Below are positions 35,974 to 44,027 of a DNA stretch of 64,000 nucleotides, piece after piece. A model generated the notes under the pieces. It did no database searches and was not told where the DNA came from. It was given only the letters and a program-made list of their open reading frames with translations. The DNA is taken from positions 1 to 64,000 of the forward strand of contig JBIIJE010000002.1 in NCBI GenBank assembly GCA_044234005.1. The letters run 5' to 3'. Positions within the stretch are counted from its first letter, which is position 1. Every line of letters begins with the position of its first letter. Position numbers and translations under genes: made by a program. This DNA comes from OLB11 sp044234005. GTDB lineage: Bacteria > Bacteroidota > Bacteroidia > Chitinophagales > Chitinophagaceae.

Positions 35974-36678
35974 ATGGCGAAGAGTAAGTCAAAACTGAGT
36001 ATTTGGAAGCGTCTGAAGAGACTCATCCTCTACATCTTGATTGCCAACCTAGGCTATATTATAATTACGAAATGGCTAAATCCACCCATTACAACTATCA
36101 TGATAAAGTCATGGATTAAAGGCAATGGTCTAACCCGCAATTATGTATCATTTGATGAAATGGGTAGGAATTCGAAATTGGCTTTGATTTGTGCTGAAGA
36201 TCAATTATTTCCCGACCATAATGGCTTTGATATAGATGCAATAAAAAAAGCAATCAAATACAATAATGATCCCAAGCATAAGAAAACAATTGGGGCGAGT
36301 ACCATTTCACAACAGACTGCTAAAAATACTTTTTTATGGAATGGTAGAGACTGGTTTCGAAAAGGTTTAGAGGTTTACCACACATTTATGATCGAATTCA
36401 TCTGGGGTAAAAAAAGAATCCTTGAAGTATATCTAAATATTGCAGAAATGGGCAAAGGCATTTTTGGCATTGAATCAGCCGCACAATATTATTATTCTAA
36501 AAATGCGAATAAATTAACTAAATCTGAAGCGGCATGGATTGCCACCATTATGCCGAATCCAATCTTACTTGATCTGAAAAAACCAACACCCAAAATGGCA
36601 AAACGCCATTCTTGGATACTTCAGCAAATGAACAATTTAGATGACGACCCTAAAACTAAAAAATTAATCGACGAATAA
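35974..36678 (+). CDS. mtgA: Monofunctional peptidoglycan glycosyltransferase
   Basis: A 234-residue GT51 enzyme that polymerises lipid II into glycan strands. One transmembrane helix (15-33) precedes the catalytic domain with Glu75 in AEDQLFPDHNGFD and the GASTISQQTAKN motif; KKRILEVYLNIAEMGKGIFGIESAAQYYY is the later conserved block. No transpeptidase domain follows, so it is monofunctional. Confidence 0.94.
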   Translation: MAKSKSKLSIWKRLKRLILYILIANLGYIIITKWLNPPITTIMIKSWIKGNGLTRNYVSFDEMGRNSKLALICAEDQLFPDHNGFDIDAIKKAIKYNNDPKHKKTIGASTISQQTAKNTFLWNGRDWFRKGLEVYHTFMIEFIWGKKRILEVYLNIAEMGKGIFGIESAAQYYYSKNANKLTKSEAAWIATIMPNPILLDLKKPTPKMAKRHSWILQQMNNLDDDPKTKKLIDE

Positions 36679-36745
36679 GCTATAATAAATCTTTTCGCGA
36701 TGTAAGGTTTCGTTGTAAGTTTGATTTTTTAATAATGATTGTTTT

Positions 36746-37741
36746 ATGAAAGTATGTGTGGTAGGTGCCACTGGTTTGGTGGGCACCAAAATATTAGAAG
36801 TATTGGCTGAAAGAAATTTTCCTGTAAGTGAATTAATCCCAGTCGCTTCAGAAAAATCAATCGGAAAGGAAGTGGTATTTAAGAATAATAAGTACAAAAT
36901 TGTTTCGTTTCAAGACGCTATTGCAGCTCAACCTCAAGTCGCAATTTTTTCAGCAGGTGGCACCACCTCATTGGCTTTAGCACCTTTATTTGCAAAAGCA
37001 GGTATTACTGTTATTGACAACTCATCGGCATGGCGGATGTCGCTCGAACATAAATTGATTGTCCCAGAAGTAAATGGAAATGTCTTGACCGAGAGTGATA
37101 AAATAATTGCAAACCCAAACTGCTCAACCATTCAATTAGTAGTAGCCTTAAAACCTCTTCACGATAGATATAAGGCAAAACGTATCATAGTATCTACTTA
37201 TCAATCAGTTACAGGCACTGGAGTAAAAGCAGTTACACAATTACAAAATGAGAGAAAGGGCATTGAAGGCGAAAAAGCTTATCCTTATACCATTGACATG
37301 AATATCATTCCGCAAATTGATGTTTTTACAGAAAATGGGTACACGAAAGAAGAGTTAAAAATGACAAACGAAACCAAGAAAATAATGGGTGACGATTCTA
37401 TCTTACTAACGGCAACTTGCGTTCGCATACCTGTTATGGGTGGGCATAGTGAAAGCGTGAATATAGAATTTGAAAATGAATTTGAGTTGGATGAAGTAAA
37501 ACAACTACTTGAAAATGCCGATGGTGTGAGTGTAATCGATGATATCACTCATCTAAAATATCCAATGCCTCTAGATGCACATAATAAAGATGACGTATTT
37601 GTAGGACGTATTAGAAGAGATGAGACACAACCTCGAACATTAAATTGCTGGATCGTTTCCGATAACTTGCGTAAAGGTGCGGCCACTAATGCAATACAAA
37701 TTGCCGAGCACTTATTAAAACATGGTTTTTTAACTGTGTAA
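36746..37741 (+). CDS. asd: Aspartate-semialdehyde dehydrogenase
   Basis: Reduces aspartyl phosphate to aspartate semialdehyde for Lys, Met, Thr and diaminopimelate synthesis. The 331-residue protein has the NADP loop GATGLVG (7-13), catalytic Cys126 in NPNCSTIQ, and the His in MGGHSESVNIEF. The stop lies five bases before that of the convergent arginase-fold gene. Confidence 0.96.
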   Translation: MKVCVVGATGLVGTKILEVLAERNFPVSELIPVASEKSIGKEVVFKNNKYKIVSFQDAIAAQPQVAIFSAGGTTSLALAPLFAKAGITVIDNSSAWRMSLEHKLIVPEVNGNVLTESDKIIANPNCSTIQLVVALKPLHDRYKAKRIIVSTYQSVTGTGVKAVTQLQNERKGIEGEKAYPYTIDMNIIPQIDVFTENGYTKEELKMTNETKKIMGDDSILLTATCVRIPVMGGHSESVNIEFENEFELDEVKQLLENADGVSVIDDITHLKYPMPLDAHNKDDVFVGRIRRDETQPRTLNCWIVSDNLRKGAATNAIQIAEHLLKHGFLTV

Positions 37742-37746
37742 TTTTT

Positions 37747-38886
37747 TTATACTAATCTCTCTAACTCACGCAGCCATCTCTCCGGAATTTCATTTTGGGA
37801 AGCACTTACATAATCGTTATAAGAGCAAGGTATAAATCGGCCATTACTGAGCTGCATCCACCAACGATTCGTCTTTTTACTTTTGCGAAACAAGGTGTTT
37901 GTATCCGTAAAGGGTATTTGGTACTCCAAAAATTGAGAAGCATTGCTGATATCCGATTCTCCTGCTTGAATAGACAAACCATCGACAAAATACCAAATCA
38001 TCTGAGCCAAAAGCTTCGCAGTAATTGACTCGGTATCTAGATGAGGTTGATAACCATAAATACCAAAACTTCGCATTTGTGTGCTCATACCCGCAAATTG
38101 AGAAATTTTACAAATTTCATCTCCGTAAAAACCGTTGGGTGAAGCTAATTTATTGGCAGGTGCGTCACTCGAACGTATGGCATTAATATCTAAACTTATC
38201 ACTGATGAATTGCGCAACATGGGTTCAATTTCATTAAGATTCTCACGAGCCTTACCAACACGAATACAATCAAAACGCAACTTATCAAAGGTTTCAATTA
38301 AGTGAGGATTTACAAAATAGCTTTGAAAACCGATTAAATTAAAATGTCGTACATGATTAGATGTAGAAGTAAGTGCATCCATTAAATAACTATCGTATTG
38401 GCTTTGAGTATGGGTATTAATATCGACAAGCATATCTATGACACTAAAATCGATAAGTTCACCTGCTTGCTTGAATACCTCATACTGTTGTAAAGTCAAA
38501 TCATGCGCACCGCCTAGCACGAGCACTTTTTTGCCCATGTCATTCAATTCACTTAAGACGGTTCGTAAAGCAGCTTTTGTATCATTCAGAGTAGCCCCTT
38601 CGATAATATTGCCAAAATCAGCAATTTTCAGATGTTCATGCCAATCATATAGCTCATAAAGCTCTTTTCTTACTTTGTCAGGACCATCTTGGTAACTACC
38701 ATCAATGTATTGACCACGAAACTCACCACAGCCAACCAAAACCAGATCGACATCGCTTAAATCGGTTGTCTGAGACGTGATTTCAATTATTTTATGGCCA
38801 ATTTGAGCCGGTAAATACTCCTTACCAAAGGCTTTCTTGAAACTTATCTTGGCTTGATAATCTAAAATATCTTGTATACTTGACAT
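37747..38886 (-). CDS. Arginase/formimidoylglutamase-fold protein with altered metal ligands
   Basis: A 379-residue protein of the ureohydrolase superfamily, annotated in Bacteroidota as formimidoylglutamase. Motif 1 is intact (GGAHD, 125-129). Motif 2, usually DxHxD, reads DMLVD (151-155), so the central His is Leu. Motif 3, usually DxD, reads DIN (233-235), so the second Asp is Asn. At least two of the six Mn ligands are changed, and catalysis by the normal route is doubtful. SDAPAN after motif 3 is common in the Bacteroidota branch. The substrate is unknown. Confidence 0.8.
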   Translation of the reverse strand: MSSIQDILDYQAKISFKKAFGKEYLPAQIGHKIIEITSQTTDLSDVDLVLVGCGEFRGQYIDGSYQDGPDKVRKELYELYDWHEHLKIADFGNIIEGATLNDTKAALRTVLSELNDMGKKVLVLGGAHDLTLQQYEVFKQAGELIDFSVIDMLVDINTHTQSQYDSYLMDALTSTSNHVRHFNLIGFQSYFVNPHLIETFDKLRFDCIRVGKARENLNEIEPMLRNSSVISLDINAIRSSDAPANKLASPNGFYGDEICKISQFAGMSTQMRSFGIYGYQPHLDTESITAKLLAQMIWYFVDGLSIQAGESDISNASQFLEYQIPFTDTNTLFRKSKKTNRWWMQLSNGRFIPCSYNDYVSASQNEIPERWLRELERLV

Positions 38887-38978
38887 ATTTATTTAAAAAT
38901 GCTAAAGTACAAGTTTAATGAATCTATTGTATTAAAATCGAGGGTTAAGCGAAATTAATTAGATCATTAACTTGTTTA

Positions 38979-39139
38979 GTCCCATTTTCTAGTAGGGTTC
39001 CATATATAAAGCTTATTAAAGATTTAACTATATCAGAGAATGGGACATTTTTATTGACCTAGATTTAGAGAATGGCGGTAATTAGGGAATTATATATGAA
39101 ATAGCTAGACAATATATAGCACTTCGATTACCACATTCT
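38979..39139. repeat. Two adjacent inverted repeats in a 503-base gene-free gap
   Basis: GTCCCATTTTCT (38979-38990) is complementary, with one mismatch, to AGAGAATGGGAC (39035-39046). A second pair is AGAATGGCGGTAAT (39069-39082) and ATTACCACATTCT (39127-39139). The arms are related to each other (AGAGAATGG occurs at 39035 and again near 39067). The gap 38887-39389 has no ORF above about 20 codons. Confidence 0.6.
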
Positions 39140-39332
39140 AATTAAATCATCCCAAATACTCAAGGAAAGCAGCCGAATACTCATTTGTGGTCATTCATCG
39201 ATACATATAGCTTTACTTTTGTCCTACCAAACTTAACCTAATGGTTTAACCAAATCTATCTATTGAAAATTTGTTTAAGTTTTTAGTAAAAAAAATGAAA
39301 ATTTAGTAGTGTTTTTTTTCATTATCCAGATT

Positions 39333-39362
39333 AACCACAGTCTCTAAGATTGTGGTTTTTTT
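39333..39362 (+). terminator. Intrinsic terminator with no upstream + strand gene
   Basis: AACCACA (39333-39339) pairs with TGTGGTT (39351-39357), loop of 11, then a T tract to 39362. There is no T tract on the minus strand after the stem, so it works for + transcription only. The nearest + gene upstream is asd, 1.6 kb away behind a minus-strand gene. A TACTTTTG -7-like element at 39214-39221 could start a transcript of about 135 nt that ends here. Confidence 0.6.
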
Positions 39363-39389
39363 ATTCCCTCACTTCAATTCCTCCGCAAA

Positions 39390-40682
39390 CTATCCTCTTT
39401 TCATAATATCTTCAATCTCACTTGTCGTTATAGGAATACCCTTGAATAAATCAACATTTCCTGTTTTTGTAACCCAAAAATTGTTTTCAATTCTTATGCC
39501 CATTTGTTCTTCTTCAATATAAATGCCTGGCTCTATAGTAAAGACCATACCCTCTTTGATAGGTGTATTTCGTGTGCCAATATCGTGCACATCAAGTCCT
39601 AAATGATGTCCCAATCCATGATAAAAATATTTAGTACATGCTTTCTGTTCAGGTGTTTCATTTTTAATATCCGCTTTTGTAAGCAAGCCAATCTTGAGTA
39701 ATTGCCTATTCATTTCATCTTGTGATTTCTCCGTTATTTCCAACCAAGTAATACCAGGTTTTAGGATTTTTCTCGCAAATAAATGAACTGCCAAACAAGC
39801 ATCATATACTTCTTTTTGTCGTTTACTGAATTTACCATTAACAGGAATTGTGCGAGTCATATCAGCGCAATAATTTCCGTATTCAGCGCCAAAATCCATG
39901 AGTATCAATTCGCCATTTTTGCAAACTTGATTATTCTCAACATAATGCAAAATACGCGCTCTATCCCCACTCGCCAAAATACACCCATATGCGTGGCGTG
40001 TAGCTCGATTGCGTAAAAATTCGTGCGTTATCTCAGCCTCAACTTCATATTCCATTACATTAGGCTTAATGAACTTGCACACACGTAAAAACGCTTTATG
40101 TGTAATATTTATAGCTTCTTGCAATACATCGACTTCTTGCTTTGACTTAATAGCGCGCAATTCTTTGGTAATTACCGCTGCTCTTTCGTATTTATGAAGA
40201 GGGTAACGTTTCATTAATCGATGTACATCTAGTAAATCAATTCGTGGGAGATGCATATCCAATCGATCGTTTTCATTTGTATCTAAATACACATATTCCG
40301 CATGATGCATCCAAGCTTGAAGCAAAGCATCCAACTGATCAAGAAAAATTACAGATTTAATACCTGAAACCTCACTAGCTTCTACTTTACTTAACTTATG
40401 CCCTTCCCATTTTTCTAATAATTCATTAGGCCGAAGTATCACAAGTACTTCTCTGTACTTTTCATCCAAATTTTGTGGATATAAAACAACCATGGTTTGC
40501 TCTTGTACAATACCACTTAACCATACAACATCTGTGTTGGATTTAGCTTTGTACTGCGCATCTCCATTTTCAGGTAAAATAGGATGAGCATGAAATATAG
40601 CGATAGAATTAGGTTTCATTTTTTGGAGAAACCGTTTTCTATTTTGAATAAAAATAGTAGTTGGCAATAGATTGTATTTCAT
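39390..40682 (-). CDS. pepP: Xaa-Pro aminopeptidase (M24 family, aminopeptidase P)
   Basis: A 430-residue metallopeptidase removing N-terminal residues before proline. The AMP_N domain (about 1-160) precedes the pita-bread domain with metal ligands Asp in LMDFGAEY, Asp in ADMTRTIP, His in GLGHHLGLDVHD, Glu in TIEPGIYI and Glu in IRIENNFWVT. All five are present. It is monocistronic. Confidence 0.93.
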   Translation of the reverse strand: MKYNLLPTTIFIQNRKRFLQKMKPNSIAIFHAHPILPENGDAQYKAKSNTDVVWLSGIVQEQTMVVLYPQNLDEKYREVLVILRPNELLEKWEGHKLSKVEASEVSGIKSVIFLDQLDALLQAWMHHAEYVYLDTNENDRLDMHLPRIDLLDVHRLMKRYPLHKYERAAVITKELRAIKSKQEVDVLQEAINITHKAFLRVCKFIKPNVMEYEVEAEITHEFLRNRATRHAYGCILASGDRARILHYVENNQVCKNGELILMDFGAEYGNYCADMTRTIPVNGKFSKRQKEVYDACLAVHLFARKILKPGITWLEITEKSQDEMNRQLLKIGLLTKADIKNETPEQKACTKYFYHGLGHHLGLDVHDIGTRNTPIKEGMVFTIEPGIYIEEEQMGIRIENNFWVTKTGNVDLFKGIPITTSEIEDIMKRG

Positions 40683-40784
40683 GATATTAAATAAATTAAT
40701 TGATTCGGATTTTTTTGCTCACCAAATGTAATACAAAGTAAGAATTAGTATTCTCGTTCCACACGAAATTAATCTAAACACCTG

Positions 40785-42035
40785 CTACTCGTAACGCAAG
40801 GCAATAATTGGATTGAGTTTACTGGCTTTCATCGCAGGGTAAATTCCAGCACCTAAACCAACCAACATGCACAAAGTAATTCCAATACCAATCCATAACC
40901 AGGGTATTACAAATGAAGACCCTAACACGAGGGACAAAATATTGCCAATAAAAATACCCACTACGATACCGATTACACCTCCCTTTAAACTAATGATTAA
41001 AGCTTCTAGAAGAAATTGTGTCTTAATCGTGATTGCATTTGCACCTAATGCTTTGCTGACTCCGATTTCCCTTGTTCTTTCTGCTACCGATACGAGCAAA
41101 ATATTCATCAAACCAATCGCAGCACCTAACAATGTAATAAGACCAATAACACTTGCAGCCAAGGTTACATACTTAGTATTTTCGAGCAAAGAATTGGCGA
41201 CATCATTATTATGATTAATGGCAAAATTATTCTCTATACCTAAAGGTAATCCTCTAGCTTGCCGCATACTTCCTTCGGCTTCATCACTGGCGAAATCCAT
41301 ATATTTAACATCGTTTACATGAACATTAATTGCTGCCGAAAAATTAGCTAAATTGATTTGTCTTTTAGCATTATTCAAACCAATAATTATCATGTTATCG
41401 GCACGATTTATAAAACTCGAACCCTTACTTTCCATTACACCGAGCACTCGATACGACTTGCTGCCAATCATCAAATTAGCATTCATAGCATTCTCTATTT
41501 TCCCAAAATACTTTTTACCAATGGCTTGGCCCACAATACAGTAATCTTGTCCGCTTTGTATTTCTTGTGGTGTAAAATTCCTACCTACATCTAAGCTAGT
41601 TCCACTTACTTTTAAATAATATTCATCGCTTGCTAACACACTAATGTTAGGGTTCGATTTTTTCTTGCCTCGTTGTATGGTAGCACCTGAATTGATGGGC
41701 ACACTTATACTCACCAAGCTTGGAAAAGAAAATAATGCCTTGAAGTTTTCAGCTTCACGCAGACTAATTCTGTCTTTACTATTTCCATTACTCATTCTTT
41801 TCTGCTTTCCACGCTTACCCATGCTAGCTTGAATGCTTGGTTCTGTAATTGAAAATGTATTTGCACCTAAACCAGCAAAAGAGGTTTCTACGGTTGATTG
41901 CAGCACATCAATGACAGTGATTATACCGATTAAAGCTGTGATACCAATTGCAATAATTGCAACCGTTAAATTAGACCGTAATCGATTACCTTGCAGGGCG
42001 CGCTGTGCTAAATTGTATATATCTGCTAATTTCAA
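40785..42035 (-). CDS. ABC transporter permease (MacB/FtsX type)
   Basis: A 416-residue permease with an N-terminal transmembrane helix (about 22-48), a large periplasmic MacB_PCD domain, and three C-terminal helices in an FtsX domain (VIGLITLLGAAIGLMNILLVSVAERTREIGVSKALGA). Such permeases need a separate ATPase; the ATPase at 4260-4979 is of the right class but not adjacent. The start is TTG 42035 (MKLADIYNLAQRALQGNRLRS); no ATG precedes the first helix. Confidence 0.88.
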   Translation of the reverse strand: MKLADIYNLAQRALQGNRLRSNLTVAIIAIGITALIGIITVIDVLQSTVETSFAGLGANTFSITEPSIQASMGKRGKQKRMSNGNSKDRISLREAENFKALFSFPSLVSISVPINSGATIQRGKKKSNPNISVLASDEYYLKVSGTSLDVGRNFTPQEIQSGQDYCIVGQAIGKKYFGKIENAMNANLMIGSKSYRVLGVMESKGSSFINRADNMIIIGLNNAKRQINLANFSAAINVHVNDVKYMDFASDEAEGSMRQARGLPLGIENNFAINHNNDVANSLLENTKYVTLAASVIGLITLLGAAIGLMNILLVSVAERTREIGVSKALGANAITIKTQFLLEALIISLKGGVIGIVVGIFIGNILSLVLGSSFVIPWLWIGIGITLCMLVGLGAGIYPAMKASKLNPIIALRYE

Positions 42036-42186
42036 ATCAACCCAAATGTACGAATCTCAAGATAAGTTATCAGAAGATGTTTTCACTTACTGCAAATAAT
42101 TGGCTTGCAGTTTCTTCCTCGTTTCAGACACGATTTTTCTTAAGTGCCAGATTTAGGTTTAAAAACAGAATAAAGACCGCAAAAGT

Positions 42187-42296
42187 CAATTGGCAAAAAA
42201 ATTCGAGACTTTCAAATTTTTTAGCAATGTGTTATCTCATCGATAATGAAGCGATAAAAAATTTGAGTAACGAAGAAATTTGAAACCAATTGGCAA
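42187..42296. repeat. MITE-like element: 10-bp direct repeats around nested inverted repeats
   Basis: CAATTGGCAA occurs at 42187-42196 and again at 42287-42296, exactly 100 bases apart. Between them lie TTTCAAATTT (42210-42219) facing AAATTTGAAA (42276-42285), and a perfect 12-bp inverted repeat TCAAATTTTTTA (42212-42223) / TAAAAAATTTGA (42255-42266) with an inner TTATC/GATAA stem. This fills most of the gene-free stretch 42036-42405. No transposase is nearby. Confidence 0.45.
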
Positions 42297-42348
42297 TTTT
42301 TCTGAATCTCATTAAGTCTTGCAAGGGTTTCGAATAACCTTTAATGTA

Positions 42349-42376
42349 AAAAGCATGCTTTTTTAAACATGCTTTT
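42349..42376 (-). terminator. Terminator of the TM2 gene
   Basis: AAAAGCATG (42349-42357) pairs with CATGCTTTT (42368-42376), loop of 10; the minus strand continues TTAC after the T-rich arm, so it terminates the TM2 transcript about 30 bases past its stop. Confidence 0.6.
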
Positions 42377-42405
42377 CATTAAAATTGATTCTCTAAAGAA
42401 TTAGA

Positions 42406-42792
42406 TTAAAAGAGAAGATCGGTAAATTCGCCGTTTTTGGGCTGCAAATCTCCAGTTATTAATCGAATACCATCTATTAACCACCAAATTCCAAAAAAGC
42501 CTCCAAAAGTAAGAAGCTGCACAATTCCAATACCCGTATAGCCCATATAGAAACGATGAATGCCTAGAAAACCGACAACAAACCATAAAATAAAGGCCAC
42601 TGTTTGACTTTTACCTTCTCGCGCTGATTGCTTGCTTTTCAAGAATTTCTTACTAACTTTCTTTGTTAGAACCTGCTGTTCAGCTATTGAAGATTCTACT
42701 GGGCTTGATTGCGTGTTTGGTGCATGCACTACAAACGCCGCTTGTGTTTGAAAGCCAATCAAGATGGCTAATAAAAATAAAATTTGTTTCAT
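42406..42792 (-). CDS. TM2 domain-containing protein
   Basis: A 128-residue exported membrane protein: signal MKQILFLLAILIGFQTQAAF, a polar Lys/Ser-rich segment, then the TM2 domain (LWFVVGFLGIHRFYMGYTGIGIVQLLTFGGFFGIWWLIDGIRL), two helices joined by a short loop. The function of TM2 proteins is unknown in bacteria. It follows the leucine dehydrogenase gene by 30 bases on the minus strand and may share its transcript. Confidence 0.9.
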   Translation of the reverse strand: MKQILFLLAILIGFQTQAAFVVHAPNTQSSPVESSIAEQQVLTKKVSKKFLKSKQSAREGKSQTVAFILWFVVGFLGIHRFYMGYTGIGIVQLLTFGGFFGIWWLIDGIRLITGDLQPKNGEFTDLLF

Positions 42793-42822
42793 GTGACGAA
42801 TATATAAATTTTCTTTGAAAAA

Positions 42823-43893
42823 TTACAATCTCGACTTCACATTTGCCACATCGTCAATTCGTTGCTGAGCTATACGCATAGCTGCTTCTTGGGTGGTAAG
42901 ATTATCAGTTTCCGATAATGTAAAAATATCTAGAATTCGATTATAAATTTTTTCTACATCCTTAGTTACCTTCTCTCTATTGTAGGCGCCACTTGCTTCA
43001 GCCGCAACATTTATCAAACCGCCTGCATTGATTAAAAAATCAGGTGCATAAATAATCCCCTTTTCTATCAAGGCTCGGCCATGAGTTTTTTCCTCAGCCA
43101 ATTGGTTATTTGCGGCACCTGCAATGATTGAGCATTTCAATTTAGGTATAGATTCACTATTAACAGTAGCACCTAAAGCACATGGTGCATAAATATCAAT
43201 GTCTACATCTAACATATGAGAAGGTTCTACAAACTCAACTTTGTATTTGTCAACAGTCTCCTTAATTCGCTCTTGATTTATATCAGTGATATAAACTTTT
43301 GCACCAGCATCCACCAAATGCCCTACCAAATATTGCCCCACGTGTCCGACACCTTGTAACATTACTTTCTTTCCACTTAAATCATCACTACCCCAACGCT
43401 TAAATGCACAAGCTTTCATACCGACAAATACACCATAGGCTGTAAATGGAGAAGGGTCACCACTTCCACCCATATACTCAGGTATTCCAGTTACATGCTT
43501 TGTTTCTAAGTGAATAAATTCCATATCCGAAGCAGATGTATTTACATCTTCTGCGGTAATATATTTTCCATTTAATGAATTAACAAATTTGCCATATCGT
43601 CGCCACAAAGCTTCACCTTTCAATGAAGGGTCCCCAATAATCACCGCTTTACCGCCGCCTAAATTCAACCCAGAAATAGCCGCTTTGTAGGTCATGCCAC
43701 GTGATAAACGCAAGGCATCAATAACAGCCTCGTCATCTGAATTATAATCCCACATTCGTGTACCCCCTAATGCAGACCCTAATGTTGTGTTGTGAATAGC
43801 AATGATTGCTTTTAATTTCGAGTGAGGGTCATTACAAAAAACAATTTGTTCGTGGCCTAATTCATTCATCAATTCAAATACATTATCTGACAT
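42823..43893 (-). CDS. Leucine dehydrogenase (Glu/Leu/Phe/Val dehydrogenase family)
   Basis: A 356-residue NAD-dependent amino acid dehydrogenase deaminating branched-chain amino acids. Lys70 (MTYKAA) and Lys82 (GGGKAVI) are the substrate-binding and catalytic lysines, and QGVGHVGQYL is the NAD loop. The length and motifs fit leucine rather than glutamate dehydrogenase. Likely third in the minus-strand run pgk-DUF349-leuDH-TM2. Confidence 0.92.
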   Translation of the reverse strand: MSDNVFELMNELGHEQIVFCNDPHSKLKAIIAIHNTTLGSALGGTRMWDYNSDDEAVIDALRLSRGMTYKAAISGLNLGGGKAVIIGDPSLKGEALWRRYGKFVNSLNGKYITAEDVNTSASDMEFIHLETKHVTGIPEYMGGSGDPSPFTAYGVFVGMKACAFKRWGSDDLSGKKVMLQGVGHVGQYLVGHLVDAGAKVYITDINQERIKETVDKYKVEFVEPSHMLDVDIDIYAPCALGATVNSESIPKLKCSIIAGAANNQLAEEKTHGRALIEKGIIYAPDFLINAGGLINVAAEASGAYNREKVTKDVEKIYNRILDIFTLSETDNLTTQEAAMRIAQQRIDDVANVKSRL

Positions 43894-44027
43894 AATTTTT
43901 AGTTTTTAGTTTTCTAATTCATCGCCATTAGCCTGGAACATACTCAAGCCGGATGAAGTGAACAAAATCAAATTTAATTTTTGTTTCTTGATATTCCTAT
44001 GCGAAATAATCTCTAGGAATGAACCGC

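Noticed and set aside
42005..42283. 92-codon + strand ORF
   Set aside because: It starts inside the permease gene, covers the repeat region, and has no recognisable domain.
42322..42344. T-arm-like hairpin (GGGTTTCGAATAACC)
   Set aside because: No acceptor, D-arm or anticodon arms around it; not a tRNA.
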